Positions 23,297 through 33,835 of a DNA stretch of 44,738 bases are shown here, in pieces (position 1 is the stretch's first letter; every line of letters begins with the position of its first letter). The translations under genes and the position numbers were made by a program. Source of the DNA: a virus. Where the stretch lies: positions 1-44,738 of the IMG/VR virus record IMGVR_UViG_3300046529_000389. The stretch is one strand, 5' to 3'. The notes below the pieces were generated by a model, which worked only from the letters and a program-made list of their open reading frames with translations, did no database searches and was not told where the DNA came from.

Positions 23297-23688
23297 AGAG
23301 GTTTTTAATTCTGGCGGCGATGCTCGTTATGAGCGCGAGTACGGCTTGGGCCGATAGCAGTTATGCCATCGTAAGTGCTGGCTCGACCAACTCAACGCAG
23401 GTCATCACGGGACGGCACGAGTTGACCGGCTTCTCTGTGGTCAACAACAGCACCGCCGCCTACCTCAAACTCTATGACACGGCGACGGCGCCGACCTGCG
23501 GCAGCGGGACGCCTTACGCCGTATTCGGCATTCCCGGCAATCTCGCCTTGGCGGGGAGCAACTTCACCCCGGCAACCACCATCCTGTTTACCAAGGGCAT
23601 CGGCTACTGCATCACGGGCGCGGCGGCGAATGCCGACACGACGGCGGTGGGCGTGGGGCAGGTCGCCGGAACACTGGTTTGGAAATGA
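23293..23688 (+). CDS. Sec-signal small protein in the fibre block (131 aa)
   Basis: A clear Sec signal peptide (MKRFLILAAMLVMSASTAWA, cleavage AWA/D at about residue 20). The mature part is beta-rich, about 110 residues, with two Cys that could form a disulphide after export. It starts within the S74 fibre stop (ATGA). No family recognised. The same general type of protein is followed by more signal-bearing ORFs. Confidence 0.7.
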   Translation: MKRFLILAAMLVMSASTAWADSSYAIVSAGSTNSTQVITGRHELTGFSVVNNSTAAYLKLYDTATAPTCGSGTPYAVFGIPGNLALAGSNFTPATTILFTKGIGYCITGAAANADTTAVGVGQVAGTLVWK

Positions 23689-23873
23689 GGCGCCTTATCC
23701 TGCCATTCGCGTTGCTACTCGCTGTCGCCAATCTCGTCACGACGGCAACGGCGCAAATGATGACAACGGGCATCGGGCAGCAGGCCGGGGGCACAGGCGG
23801 AACGGGCGCGCTGCTTACGGATTCGGCGGGCAACCTTTTGACCGATAGCGCAGGGAACCTACTGACCCAATGA
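23685..23873 (+). CDS. small exported protein with LLTDSAGN repeats (62 aa)
   Basis: The signal peptide is [19 protein letters not shown] with a TATA/Q cleavage site near residue 24. A Gly-rich stretch follows, then tandem LLTDSAGN repeats (two full copies, with a third beginning at the end). The start is ATG 23685, overlapping the previous stop, rather than the upstream TTG. Function unknown. It may be a short linker or remnant of a fibre gene, since fibre tips often carry such repeats. Confidence 0.6.
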   Translation: MRRLILPFALLLAVANLVTTATAQMMTTGIGQQAGGTGGTGALLTDSAGNLLTDSAGNLLTQ

Positions 23874-26818
23874 AAACGCTCCTGCTTACGCTGCTCGGCG
23901 GTCTAGGGCTGTGGTTCGCCACCGCAACTACCGCGCCGCCCGCTTATGCCGCCTGCCCGGTCGGCAATACTTGTGAGCAATTAGGGGCCGGAACGGGGCA
24001 GACCCTATCGGGGGGCGGCGGCTCGACCCTCTTTATGAACATTCTTCCCGCGCAGCCCTCCGTCGTCGGCGGTATTCGCAGCACGGCGCCGGTCGCGCAC
24101 CAGTGGCTTTCCTATTGCGATGTCACGGGTATTTGCACGCAAACGCAGCCCGCCTTTGCCGACCTGACCGGCTCGGCGACGCTCGCGCAGTTCCCGACGA
24201 TGGGCACGCTGACCGTGCTGGGCAACGTCACGGGCGGCACCGCCGTTCCAACCGCTTTGAGTAGGACGCAACTAACCGCGCTCATTAATTCGTTTTCGAG
24301 CAGTCTCCCTGGCTTGGTGCCTGCTTCGGGCGGCGGCACGACCAACTTCCTGCGCGCGGACGGAACGTTCGCGGCCCCGCCCGGCGCGGGCGGCGTTCCT
24401 GGGGGCGTCGAAGGCAACATTCAGTACAATGCCAGCAGCGCCTTTGCGGGAATTTCCAACGGCACATCCGATCAGGTATTGCACGGTGGCACGACGCCAG
24501 CGATGGGCGCGGTCAACCTCGCGAGTCAAATAACAGGAAATCTGCCGATTGCCAACCTCGCGAGCGGCGCGGGCGCGTCAATCGCGACCTTCTTACGGGG
24601 CGACAATTCATGGGCGACGCCCCCCGGAGGACTTACGCCAGCGGGGTCGGCGAGCAACGTGCAGGTCAATAACGGCTCTGGAGGTCTCGGGGCTGTCGCC
24701 AACGGCACCGCGACCCAAGTACTGCATGGCGGCGCTTCGCCAACAATGGGAGCGGTCAATCTCTCGTCGGACGTTACCGGCAATCTCCCGGTCGGCAATC
24801 TTAACAGCGGCACGGGCGCGTCAATCTCCACCTATTGGGACGGCAGCGGGCATTGGAGCGTGCCCGCAGGCGGCGGCGGCGGCGGGATTGGGACGATTAC
24901 GGACGGCACGCGCAACCAAACCGGCGCAACCTCAATCTCACTGGGCGTCGGCTTGGTGACGACGAACGGGTCGAGCGGTACCGCGCCTATCAATCTCGCG
25001 GCGCCCGATTCCACCCAGACCAGCGGCTACACCCTCACCGCCAGCGATATGTCGGGGCAGGTCAATTACAATGGCTCGTCGCTGACGGCGACCATTCCGG
25101 CGATTACCTCGACCATCTTCGGTCAGGGCATGACCGCGCTCCTGACCAACTACGCCGCAAGCAACCTGACGGTCGCGTCTACCCCGGCGATCAACGGTTG
25201 CCCGTGGAGCGTCATCAAGCAGGGCGGTTGGGAGAGTTTTACGTCGAATGGCTCGACGCTCGACTGCTTCGGTTTCCCCGGCTTCAGCATCTTCAGCGGC
25301 GATATTTCTGGCACGCCGGGCGGCGCTCTCACGATTAACAACAACGCGGTAACGCTGGCGAAGCAAGCGAACGGGACGGCCAACTCGCTTCAGGGCTTCA
25401 ATAACTCTGGCGCCGCTTCGGTCATCACCACCGGCAACGGGCTGGCGGTGGTGGGCGGCGTGCTGACGACGGCGACGCCGGTTGTCGTCAAAACGACGGA
25501 TTACACCGTGCAAGCATCCGACGCGGGCACGATGCTCGTGTTGAACTCGGGATCGGCGCATACCTTTACCGGCATTGCGGCGTCATCGCTGGGAACCGAC
25601 GCATCGGTATGCTTCGGCAATGAGGGCGCGGGCGCCCTCACCCTTTCGGGCTTTGGCACGATCATCGGGCTAGTCTCGAATGTTCTGCCGGGTCCAGGCG
25701 GGGCGCAAGTCGGCGACGGGCAAGTGTGCATCGTTAGCGACGGCACCAACTATCATGCGGCGCAAGGGCAAGTGCCGCCCGATGGCTCGACCATTGCCGT
25801 TGTTGGCGGGAAGTTGGTTGCCACGGCGGGCGGCTCGCTCGGCGTCACCTTTACCGATGGCACGCATACGGTCGCCAGTGCGACACAACTGACCGTGACG
25901 GGCGGCACCGTTGGCGGCACCACGCCGAATGCCACGCTGACCGTGACAGCCGGAGGGGGTCTCGGGACGCTAACGGATGGAACGCATACGCAGACCAGCG
26001 TCACGACGCTTTCGGTCGGCAATGGCTTCCTCACCACCACCGGCTCAAGCGGCACGGCCCCGCTCAACCTCACCTTTGTCGATACCGCCAAGACCAGCAG
26101 TTATTCCGCCGCTGCGGGCGACATGGGCTATGGGCTAACCTTGGGGGGATCGTCGGGCACGCTGACCTTGCCTGCCGTAAGTTCAACGGTCTTTGCGCCG
26201 GGCATGACGCTGGCAATCAATGTCATCAGCAGCGGGAGTTGGACGATCACCAACTCGACCGGGCTGACGATGCAGGGGCTTAACACGACCACGCTGCCCA
26301 AAGGAACGCAAGGCACTTTTGTCGCGAGCGGCGATGGCACGCATCTGACATTCTACCCCGGCGCGCAGCCGCCATCGGCAACCGCGATTGGCGCCGTTCT
26401 GGCCGTCGATTGTTCCTCGGGAAGCCAGTTCATTCAGAAGGTCAATACGGACGGATCGGAGACCTGCGCGTCGCCGCCCTCTGCCGCCGCAACGCCGCTA
26501 TCAGCCGGAACAAGCGCCACGTTGACCGGGCCGCAAGCCTATTATGTATGCACCGGCACATGCAGCATAACCGTGCCTGTCCCTGCCGCAGGCGTAGAGT
26601 TTTGCGTTATGAACGACGACAACGTTTCGACCGTGATAACGCTGTTGGCTCTTGGGAGCAGCGCGCGATATGAGAATCAGGCACGCACCGCTTATGGAGC
26701 GGCGGGAACCGGCACGCTGGTCTCGGCAGGCGCGGTCGGCGACAAGGTTTGCATCCTCGGGCGCGACGCGACCCATTATCTGACCACGACAACCACCGGC
26801 ACTTGGGTAGCCTCATAA
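23870..26818 (+). CDS. large repetitive tail fibre with N-terminal signal peptide (982 aa)
   Basis: Begins with a Sec-type signal ([16 protein letters not shown], cleavage AYA/A near residue 27). A modular fibre body of Gly/Thr/Ser-rich repeats follows. QVLHGGxxPxMGAVNL with a following TGNLPxxNL occurs twice (about residues 203 and 285), and DGTxxQT-(S/A)-T-x-LS with TTxGSSGTAPxNL occurs twice (about 345 and 700). These are typical of tail fibres in rhizobial prophages. A secretion signal on a virion fibre is unexpected. Confidence 0.75.
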   Translation: MKTLLLTLLGGLGLWFATATTAPPAYAACPVGNTCEQLGAGTGQTLSGGGGSTLFMNILPAQPSVVGGIRSTAPVAHQWLSYCDVTGICTQTQPAFADLTGSATLAQFPTMGTLTVLGNVTGGTAVPTALSRTQLTALINSFSSSLPGLVPASGGGTTNFLRADGTFAAPPGAGGVPGGVEGNIQYNASSAFAGISNGTSDQVLHGGTTPAMGAVNLASQITGNLPIANLASGAGASIATFLRGDNSWATPPGGLTPAGSASNVQVNNGSGGLGAVANGTATQVLHGGASPTMGAVNLSSDVTGNLPVGNLNSGTGASISTYWDGSGHWSVPAGGGGGGIGTITDGTRNQTGATSISLGVGLVTTNGSSGTAPINLAAPDSTQTSGYTLTASDMSGQVNYNGSSLTATIPAITSTIFGQGMTALLTNYAASNLTVASTPAINGCPWSVIKQGGWESFTSNGSTLDCFGFPGFSIFSGDISGTPGGALTINNNAVTLAKQANGTANSLQGFNNSGAASVITTGNGLAVVGGVLTTATPVVVKTTDYTVQASDAGTMLVLNSGSAHTFTGIAASSLGTDASVCFGNEGAGALTLSGFGTIIGLVSNVLPGPGGAQVGDGQVCIVSDGTNYHAAQGQVPPDGSTIAVVGGKLVATAGGSLGVTFTDGTHTVASATQLTVTGGTVGGTTPNATLTVTAGGGLGTLTDGTHTQTSVTTLSVGNGFLTTTGSSGTAPLNLTFVDTAKTSSYSAAAGDMGYGLTLGGSSGTLTLPAVSSTVFAPGMTLAINVISSGSWTITNSTGLTMQGLNTTTLPKGTQGTFVASGDGTHLTFYPGAQPPSATAIGAVLAVDCSSGSQFIQKVNTDGSETCASPPSAAATPLSAGTSATLTGPQAYYVCTGTCSITVPVPAAGVEFCVMNDDNVSTVITLLALGSSARYENQARTAYGAAGTGTLVSAGAVGDKVCILGRDATHYLTTTTTGTWVAS

Positions 26819-27606
26819 TGGACCGGCGCAAGTTCATCAAAGCGGCTACGGGCGCGCTCTTTATTCCCGCTGCCCCTGCCATCATACGATCCGCGTCAGC
26901 GGGGGGGATGCTGTTGCCGCGCAATGCAGGCGGCGCCGGTAGCCCGCCGCCCCCGCCCGGCCCGTTGGTTGCGCATATCACTGCGGGAGCATCGTCTACG
27001 ACAACCGCATCATCGTCGGCAATCGACACAACTAACGCCGACTTTATTTTGTTCTCGGTGAATTGGTTCTCGTCGGCCAATATCCTGACCGTCGCCGATT
27101 CCATTAGCTCTACTAGCAATATTTGGACCCTGGACAAGGCTGAAACAGAAACCAGTACCTTACAAAACGCCCTTTATGTTTGCGCCACCCCGACAGTTGG
27201 AACGGGTCATACGTTCTCGGTTAGCACGACTGCCCCAGGCTATCCGAGTTTTGAAGTTGCGGCCTTCACTTGGGGGAGTACATTGACTGCATTTAGTTCA
27301 AACGGCGCTACTTCGTCAACGCCAGCGACATCGGCGGATTTCGGCTCTGTTACCAACGGTGGAGCGCCCTTTGACGCTTATTTGTTTTCGACCTTCGCCT
27401 TTAACGATGGCGGATCGGGAATGAGCGGATTTTCCATCGGCGGCGGCGCGACGATAACCGATACTGTTCCGATGGCGCCGGGCGTCAATTTTGGCGGCGG
27501 AATTGCCTTTCAGAAGGTTACGGGTTTCACCGGAAGCTGGGGGCCAACGTGGTCATGGAGCAATAATTCTGCCGCCTTGGCAGGCATTTCGATAGGGTTT
27601 TCGTGA
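26818..27606 (+). CDS. Tat-signal protein in the fibre block (262 aa)
   Basis: The N-terminus is a twin-arginine signal: DRRKFIKAATGALFIPAAPA with a SASA/G cleavage site at about residue 28. A Pro-rich linker follows, then a beta-sandwich-like domain of about 200 residues similar in look to carbohydrate-binding or lectin modules (for example TLQNALYVCATPTVGTGHTF). The ATG overlaps the previous stop (TAATG). Its role could be surface binding in the virion, or an exported protein. Confidence 0.7.
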   Translation: MDRRKFIKAATGALFIPAAPAIIRSASAGGMLLPRNAGGAGSPPPPPGPLVAHITAGASSTTTASSSAIDTTNADFILFSVNWFSSANILTVADSISSTSNIWTLDKAETETSTLQNALYVCATPTVGTGHTFSVSTTAPGYPSFEVAAFTWGSTLTAFSSNGATSSTPATSADFGSVTNGGAPFDAYLFSTFAFNDGGSGMSGFSIGGGATITDTVPMAPGVNFGGGIAFQKVTGFTGSWGPTWSWSNNSAALAGISIGFS

Positions 27607-27621
27607 GGGTGGAAAAGACGG

Positions 27622-29790
27622 ATGTTTAGGAATGCCCTCATTTTTTGCCTGATGCTATTCGGCATAGCGACGGCGCAAGCGCAAACGACAGTCACATCGA
27701 ATATTCACAATGCACCCGGCTGGCTTCATTCAACCACTTACACATATTCAGCCGGGCCGCCGACTGCTTATAAAACGCGCGTGAACAACGGCGCTTCGTG
27801 GAACGAAACGAGCTACACAAACGGCTTGGCGCTCAACTCCTACGAGCTTCTGAATACGACGAGTCCATGCGTGAGCGCCGCGAGCGGCGGGCCGACCACG
27901 ACCGCGAGCGACATCGCTGACGGTACCTGCCATTGGAAGTATCTTTCGAGCGTTGATTATGTGACTTCGACCGGCTGGATGAACGACAGCGGCCAACTAT
28001 GGGCAAGCGGGACGACATACGGTTTTGCGGATTCCGCGCAACTGGCCGCGTCGCCCTATTATGTTTTCAACTTGGCGAACTTCGGCTGTGTCAGCACCAT
28101 TGCGCCATCGGTCGGGACATCGGGCACGGTCTTGGCAGATGGGTGCCAATGGACTTACACCGCTACGATTACCTACTCGTCCGAAGTCCACAACATGGCG
28201 ACTCAGACGTTCCCGTGGCGGTGGAACATCACGGCTTGCATCGGCGCCACCTCGGCGTGCAATACGCCCGGAGGAAATCTCTATGTCACTGCGATCAACG
28301 CCGGGGGGATCAACACCGGGCCGATGATCGATACTGTCGAAAATCCCAGCGCATTACCTTTGCTTGGGTTGGGTGGAGCAAACGGAGTCACGACGACGGG
28401 CATTTCGCTCGGGAACCTTTACATCTGCGGGCAAACAGCCGGGTCACTAGGCTCGACCGGCACGTACACGCTCGGAGACGGATATTGTAACCCACAGACC
28501 ACGCTTCAGTTTTCTTCGCAAACGATGGTCGCGATCAATGGCACAGACACGTATTTCCCAAATCAGGGGTACGATCAGATTGTCGGGGATCATTGGGCGG
28601 ATCGCGAATACAATGTTGCGAATGGCGAAGGCCATCTAATCATTCAAAACTATCACAATAGTAAATTCAATGACAGCATCGGATTTGTCGGAAGTTACGG
28701 TCAGGGGCAGTGGTATGTCGTAACGTCGGCCCCCGGAGAAAGTTTCGGCGACACGCTAGTCGCTAATCCGGCTACGCCTCTCAGCACGACGTACAACCCT
28801 TATCTTGGCGTCAGTTTCTCCAACGACACGGTCCCGGCATTTACCAATTTCGAGAACGGTTGGGTTTTTGAGAAACTACAAATCAGCAGCAATGTAGGCC
28901 CCGGCATCGATGGCATAGGATACGCGAGCGGTGTTGGCTCGCGTCGGGCCTGCAATAGCTGCCAAATGGACCACAATATTTTTTACACCGGCACGAACGC
29001 GGTGGGCGCGTGCGAATGTGGCGCGGCGGTCATGCTAATGGATAACGTCATCGTGACGAAGGGATGGGTCGGGCAGACTTTTGATTATCCAGGGTATTTT
29101 CTCAATAACACCGTCGTCAATGTCGGGACTCATACGAGTAACAGGGTGGGGCTTCAGAGCGCTTGGGATTTTTTGCTGTTTTGCGGGCTGCAAGTTTACG
29201 GCAATGCCATATACGGGTTCCCGGATGGAAGTTTTTCATATGGTCCCTCGGGAACACCATCAATGGTGGTCGGCACTTGTCATGCACAGCAGCCTTACGG
29301 CGCAACTGACCTCAATTATTTTGCCGCTGATAACGTCACCGACACTGCATCCTCAGCGTCAACAACCTCTTATTGGTTTGGGGGCGCCGGAGGCGGGCTT
29401 ACGACCACGGGCGTATCCGGTCTCCCCGGATGGACCTACAGCAGCCCGATAACTTCGGCGTTTTCTGACGTTACCAACCTACGCAGCATTGGGCCTACAT
29501 CAACTCTTTATGGCGCGCGTGCGCCGCTGACGACCTCAATGGCTACCTCTAATACGGGAGGGACCCCAGGATACTACGTTTGCGATGCTTGGGATGGCTT
29601 TGGGAAGCCGCTGCAATCGTATTCGGGAGGGAGTTTTTATCAAGGCTGCGATGGCGCGTGGATTGATGCGACGGACGTGATCGGCGCCGCGCGCCCGACC
29701 TCGGGGCGTTACGACATCGGTGCCATTCAAGCGGGAGGCACCAGCCCGCCGCCCGCCGTCTCTACGGGCGGGCGCTTGATCAGGAAATGA
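27622..29790 (+). CDS. beta-helix tailspike-like protein with Sec signal (722 aa)
   Basis: Signal peptide MFRNALIFCLMLFGIATAQA with cleavage AQA/Q at about residue 20. The mature protein has the pattern of a right-handed parallel beta-helix: short repeated strands with Asn ladders (NGWVFEKLQISSNVG, MDHNIFYTGTN, VMLMDNVIVTKGW, YFLNNTVVNVGTH). Such folds occur in polysaccharide-degrading tailspikes. No catalytic motif can be assigned by eye. Its Cys content is high for a cytoplasmic virion protein, which fits oxidising surroundings. Confidence 0.7.
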   Translation: MFRNALIFCLMLFGIATAQAQTTVTSNIHNAPGWLHSTTYTYSAGPPTAYKTRVNNGASWNETSYTNGLALNSYELLNTTSPCVSAASGGPTTTASDIADGTCHWKYLSSVDYVTSTGWMNDSGQLWASGTTYGFADSAQLAASPYYVFNLANFGCVSTIAPSVGTSGTVLADGCQWTYTATITYSSEVHNMATQTFPWRWNITACIGATSACNTPGGNLYVTAINAGGINTGPMIDTVENPSALPLLGLGGANGVTTTGISLGNLYICGQTAGSLGSTGTYTLGDGYCNPQTTLQFSSQTMVAINGTDTYFPNQGYDQIVGDHWADREYNVANGEGHLIIQNYHNSKFNDSIGFVGSYGQGQWYVVTSAPGESFGDTLVANPATPLSTTYNPYLGVSFSNDTVPAFTNFENGWVFEKLQISSNVGPGIDGIGYASGVGSRRACNSCQMDHNIFYTGTNAVGACECGAAVMLMDNVIVTKGWVGQTFDYPGYFLNNTVVNVGTHTSNRVGLQSAWDFLLFCGLQVYGNAIYGFPDGSFSYGPSGTPSMVVGTCHAQQPYGATDLNYFAADNVTDTASSASTTSYWFGGAGGGLTTTGVSGLPGWTYSSPITSAFSDVTNLRSIGPTSTLYGARAPLTTSMATSNTGGTPGYYVCDAWDGFGKPLQSYSGGSFYQGCDGAWIDATDVIGAARPTSGRYDIGAIQAGGTSPPPAVSTGGRLIRK

Positions 29791-29791
29791 A

Positions 29792-32700
29792 ATGAAGTTT
29801 CGCGCCCTCATCAACGGCACGCCCGAACCTTTGTGGCGCACGAATGCCCGCGATGACGCCGACAAGTTTCTTGCCGATCTTGGCAAGGCGCCGCCCTCGC
29901 GGCGTGCCTTTCTCGCGGGCGCAGGCGCGGGGGTACTGGCGGGATATTTAGACTCTCGGCGAGCGGTTGCGTTGCCGCGCGGAAGCGGGCTGTCGCCGGG
30001 CGGCGGCGGCGGCGGCGCCCCCGGCAGCATCATCAACGCGCGCCTCGGGTCGGACACGACCTATCCGAACATCCCCGCCGCGCTCGTGGACATGATCAGC
30101 GGCGACACGCTCCTGCTTCCCGCAGGGCCGACTTATCTCTATGGCGGCGTCACGCAATACTATTCGCATTGGCAGAACACCGACTCCACCGGCTACGGCG
30201 GGACGGCTGGCGACGGCTTTAATTCAATGTATCTCGGCTCATCTGTGACATCGGCTTATTACAGTGCAATCCTCACGGCGGATTACGGCACAATTCAAGG
30301 GGCGGGCACGGCAAACAACGGGCGCGCGCTGGTTACGCCGCCCATCGGCATTCTTGTAAACAATCTCAACCCCGGCGACACGGTTATCTATTTTAATCTG
30401 GCAACGCCGGTCGCAAGCTGGCACACGTCAGGCACGGCGTACATTGACGCGGGATATAATCTCGGCCAGTTCGCGAACTATCAAATCACCTATACGGGGA
30501 TTGACGCGGGAACGAACGCCCTCACAGGCGTTAGCACGGGAAGCATCGCGGCGACGGTGCCAGCCGGGACGATGCTCGGCGCAGTATGCAGCGCCAACGG
30601 CAAAGGGATATTCGTTACTTGCGGGCAAAATCCGGGGTGGACTTTCAACAACCTTGAAATAGCCTGGACTATGTGGTCGGGCGATAGAGCAACGATGTCG
30701 CCGATCCGGCAGTCGGACTCCTATCCGGGGCAGGTGCAGGTCGGATCATTCACAACGAACAACTGCTTTCTGCATGATTGTCGCACGCACCCTGGCATCG
30801 GCTATACCGGCATCGGATCGAATGCGACAACCTTCGCCCATATGTTTGATACAGAGTTGTTTCAGATCGGCGCTTTCGACCAAACCAGGGCGAACACGCA
30901 TAACGTCTATATCGGGCATGTCGGCGAGTTCATTATGGATAACTGCTATTCCCATAAAACCAATGGGACATGGCTGGCGAAGTCGCGCGCCAACTTCAAC
31001 TTCTTTCGCTATTGCCAATTCCTCGGACAGCGAACGGACGCAAACCCTAACGCAACCGAGAATAGCGGCGTCGATATCTCCAATGGGGGCCTGACCTACC
31101 GAATTGGTAACATTATCCAGCAATCAAATAATGCGGCCCAAGCGGCTACTTTTTACAATGCCGAAAACCCGATTACGTTCGGCGGCGGACCCGTCGAAGG
31201 CGGCTCGCCAAACCCGCTGCAAGAACTCTATGTTTCAAACGAAACGATCATAGGATCGCAGACAGGATCGCCATCTCATAGCGTGGCAACCTACGCCCCG
31301 TTCATGCTTTGGGGGCCGGGCGTGTGGAATCCCGAAATCCCCTTTCTCTCCCAAGGTGGGACAAGCACCCTCCCCGCGCGATCCTATTGGGTACAGAACA
31401 CGATGACCGGCGCGAGCGGCGGCGAGACGACCGCTTCGCCGCTCTATGGCGATATTGGCGGGGGACGGCCCTATGAGACGTTGGCCGTTCCCATCAACAA
31501 GTTGATTACAGTGGCCTCGCCGCTCACGCGCACTGGCACGGCGCAGTGGAATTGCTATATGGGCTATGCAGGCCCGGTCATCTATGCGACCGTCCCGACC
31601 TATCCCTTCACGCAAACTGGCAATCAGTTCTTTTGGAATGCCGACAAAGTTACAAGTCCGATCTTTTCGCAGACCTCGGGCGGGACAACGATATCAATCA
31701 CCGGCACGCTGACGAATGGTAGCCAAACAATTACGGCGATCTCTGCCCTGTCTGGCGTCGGGACGCTCGCTCAGTTGCTTGGTCTTGCCGTTTATGTCGG
31801 CACGGCTCAGGGCCTCTCTATTGATATAGTCGATGAAGCTGCCGGGACGTTGCATATAAATAGCTCTTGGGGCGGCAGCACCGGATCGGTAACGATCAGT
31901 TTCGGGCACTACGTTTATGTAGGCTTCACCTACGCGACGGCACTCGGCGATAGCGCAAACGAAGCCTTGGTCGGGCAGGATTTTATTAACCCCGCCCACC
32001 CGTGGATAGACGGTAATTACGGAAATCACACCGATCCGCTTTATCTTGGCGCGCTCTATCAAGTTGATCCCGGCAATAAGCTAGTGGTGGCGGCGCCGCC
32101 TTCTGGCCCGACTTGGGCAACGGGCGTCAATATCTGGCTGCAAGACGCGCTCTATTGGGCAGGCGGATATTACCTATCCAGCGCCGACACGGCAGGCACG
32201 GTTGGTTTGAGCAAACAGACCAGCGCGCCGGTTGCTTTTGGCGCATCGTGGACCTCACCCGCGAACATCCTCACCAAGGCGCAATCGCTTAATCTCAATA
32301 TGTTCAAGCAGAACGCCATCCCGATCAATGTCGGGACAAACTTCACAGAACCAAATACGGCACTGGCCAATCACAACTCCACGACCGGACAGCTACAATG
32401 GCAGCGCCGCGCTGCCTCGCGCTTGGGTCAAGGCGGCGATGTTGAGATATGGTTTGCGAAGGTAACGGGCACGCTCACAGGTTATGTCGAGACAATCTAT
32501 CTGCCATCAAGCGAGCTTGTCTGCGGCGTGGCGTCGGTATGGCGCGGGGTTGATGCAACGACGCCCTTTGACACCAATTTCTTCTGGCCTGCCTGCCAAG
32601 AGCAGCAGCCGATGTCGATTGACACCGCCCTGACGAACGACACGGTTCTATCGGTGTTTCGCACGAATGCAACCGGCGCTGGCACTGGCTTTACCCTGCT

Positions 32701-33436
32701 TGGCGCGGTGGGGAGTCTTTGTAACGCGCAATATGCGCCGTTTACAACGGCTCAAACAGGGCTTGCCGTGGGGATAAGCGGCGGCGGCGCGTCAACCAAT
32801 GCCATGATTGTAGACGTGCTACATGGCACGAGCGGAGCGCCTACTTTGGTAGGCTCGGCTATTACGATCAACACAACGGCGAACAAGGTCAATTTCACCG
32901 TGCCATCGGCAGCGGCAGATGACTATATCGTGCTGCTTGTTACGCCCTCTGACTCTTTCGGGCAGATTTCCGGTATTGGGCTTATTGGTACGCCGCTGGC
33001 GAATACGGCGGTGGGCGTCTCGCCGGTTGTGCTTATTCAGAACACAATCTGTTGCAACTACAACCCCGGCTTTACGGGCGGCAACAATCTTGCGTGGATG
33101 GAGTATTACGGGGCGCCGCCCTCTACTAACGTTACGCAGACCACCAATCTCTACGCCAGCCCGTGGAACGGCTCGACCTTCGGCTCGCCCTCTTTCGGCA
33201 CGGTCTTCGCCGACAGCAACCAAACGCACTACAATTACGCCCTTGCGGGCGGATCGCCCGCGCTCAACGCCGCGAGTAATCCCGGCTCATCCCCTTATGG
33301 GCAAAGCCTGATTCCGGTTTATCAGTCAAGTTATACAGGGACGGTAACGCCCGGCACGCCCATCCCGCCAAAGACGCCCCGGAGCGATATCGGCCCGGCC
33401 CTTACGGGCGCCATCGGCGCCTTGAAGGGGAGTTGA
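29792..33436 (+). CDS. very large tailspike-like protein with internal Tat motif (1214 aa)
   Basis: The N-terminal 35 residues (MKFRALINGTPEPLWRT and on) could be an anchor. A twin-arginine type segment then follows: SRRAFLAGAGAGVLAGYL at about 36-53, ending near RRAVA. The large body shows parallel beta-helix features (ADYGTIQGAG, WTFNNLEIAW, TNNCFLHDCRTHPG, IMDNCYSHKT) between about 80 and 480, then further beta domains. It probably binds or cleaves host polysaccharide. The start ATG follows the previous stop by one base. The combination of an anchor and an internal export signal is odd. Confidence 0.7.
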   Translation: MKFRALINGTPEPLWRTNARDDADKFLADLGKAPPSRRAFLAGAGAGVLAGYLDSRRAVALPRGSGLSPGGGGGGAPGSIINARLGSDTTYPNIPAALVDMISGDTLLLPAGPTYLYGGVTQYYSHWQNTDSTGYGGTAGDGFNSMYLGSSVTSAYYSAILTADYGTIQGAGTANNGRALVTPPIGILVNNLNPGDTVIYFNLATPVASWHTSGTAYIDAGYNLGQFANYQITYTGIDAGTNALTGVSTGSIAATVPAGTMLGAVCSANGKGIFVTCGQNPGWTFNNLEIAWTMWSGDRATMSPIRQSDSYPGQVQVGSFTTNNCFLHDCRTHPGIGYTGIGSNATTFAHMFDTELFQIGAFDQTRANTHNVYIGHVGEFIMDNCYSHKTNGTWLAKSRANFNFFRYCQFLGQRTDANPNATENSGVDISNGGLTYRIGNIIQQSNNAAQAATFYNAENPITFGGGPVEGGSPNPLQELYVSNETIIGSQTGSPSHSVATYAPFMLWGPGVWNPEIPFLSQGGTSTLPARSYWVQNTMTGASGGETTASPLYGDIGGGRPYETLAVPINKLITVASPLTRTGTAQWNCYMGYAGPVIYATVPTYPFTQTGNQFFWNADKVTSPIFSQTSGGTTISITGTLTNGSQTITAISALSGVGTLAQLLGLAVYVGTAQGLSIDIVDEAAGTLHINSSWGGSTGSVTISFGHYVYVGFTYATALGDSANEALVGQDFINPAHPWIDGNYGNHTDPLYLGALYQVDPGNKLVVAAPPSGPTWATGVNIWLQDALYWAGGYYLSSADTAGTVGLSKQTSAPVAFGASWTSPANILTKAQSLNLNMFKQNAIPINVGTNFTEPNTALANHNSTTGQLQWQRRAASRLGQGGDVEIWFAKVTGTLTGYVETIYLPSSELVCGVASVWRGVDATTPFDTNFFWPACQEQQPMSIDTALTNDTVLSVFRTNATGAGTGFTLLGAVGSLCNAQYAPFTTAQTGLAVGISGGGASTNAMIVDVLHGTSGAPTLVGSAITINTTANKVNFTVPSAAADDYIVLLVTPSDSFGQISGIGLIGTPLANTAVGVSPVVLIQNTICCNYNPGFTGGNNLAWMEYYGAPPSTNVTQTTNLYASPWNGSTFGSPSFGTVFADSNQTHYNYALAGGSPALNAASNPGSSPYGQSLIPVYQSSYTGTVTPGTPIPPKTPRSDIGPALTGAIGALKGS

Positions 33437-33495
33437 CATGGAAATTACACGGGAATTGACGTAAATTCGCAACCTGAAAGGGCAAGAGTGACATC
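33437..33495. other. short spacer with leader-like ORF
   Basis: TTGACA at 33433-33438 and TTGACG at 33456-33461 have no -10 partner at normal spacing. ATG 33438, behind AAGGGGAG, opens an eight-codon frame ending TAA. I cannot tell whether it is a leader peptide or chance. Confidence 0.3.
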
Positions 33496-33645
33496 ATGGC
33501 AAAGAACATGGCTTCGCGTTTCGGCGGCGATATGGGCGAAAAAAAGAAAGCAGTTAAGGGGGGCAAAATGCCCTTCAAGAAAGCGTCAGCCAAAAAGCCG
33601 GGCAAGAAAATGGACGCGGAAGATCACAAGTTCGGCGTCAGATGA
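33496..33645 (+). CDS. Lys-rich small basic protein (49 aa)
   Basis: About a third of the residues are Lys (for example EKKKAVKGGKMPFKKA), so the protein should bind nucleic acid or acidic surfaces. It begins MAKNMASRFGGDMGEKKK. AAGGGCAAGAG lies before the ATG. Such small basic proteins appear often in tail-proximal parts of environmental podovirus genomes; the function is unknown. Confidence 0.6.
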   Translation: MAKNMASRFGGDMGEKKKAVKGGKMPFKKASAKKPGKKMDAEDHKFGVR

Positions 33646-33658
33646 GACCTAGCATCAT

Positions 33659-33835
33659 GTGAGCACCAACAAAGACGACGAAGACGAAGACCCGCCAGTC
33701 TTTATCGACATGATACGGCGGAAGCAGGCGGCGCCCCTACCGGAACCGAAAACGACATGGCGCTGCGACTGCAATAAAATTGTGCTTGCTCACATGCGGT
33801 GGTGCCCGCATTGCGGCAAGGTGATTGGCCCCTAA
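33659..33835 (+). CDS. small zinc-finger-like protein, GTG start (58 aa)
   Basis: An acidic N-terminus (DDEDEDPP) followed by a zinc-ribbon-like pair CDC at about residues 36-38 and CPHC at 49-52. GTG 33659 gives the only frame of sensible length; its stop overlaps the ATG of the next gene (TAATG). Function unknown. Confidence 0.6.
   Translation: MSTNKDDEDEDPPVFIDMIRRKQAAPLPEPKTTWRCDCNKIVLAHMRWCPHCGKVIGP

Noticed and set aside
22100-33436. Diversity-generating retroelement acting on the fibre genes
   Set aside because: No reverse transcriptase and no template/variable repeat pair seen; repeats in the fibre are ordinary modular repeats.
33433-33495. Promoter or leader peptide after the giant tailspike
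   Set aside because: TTGACA lacks a -10 box, and the eight-codon frame is too short to judge.
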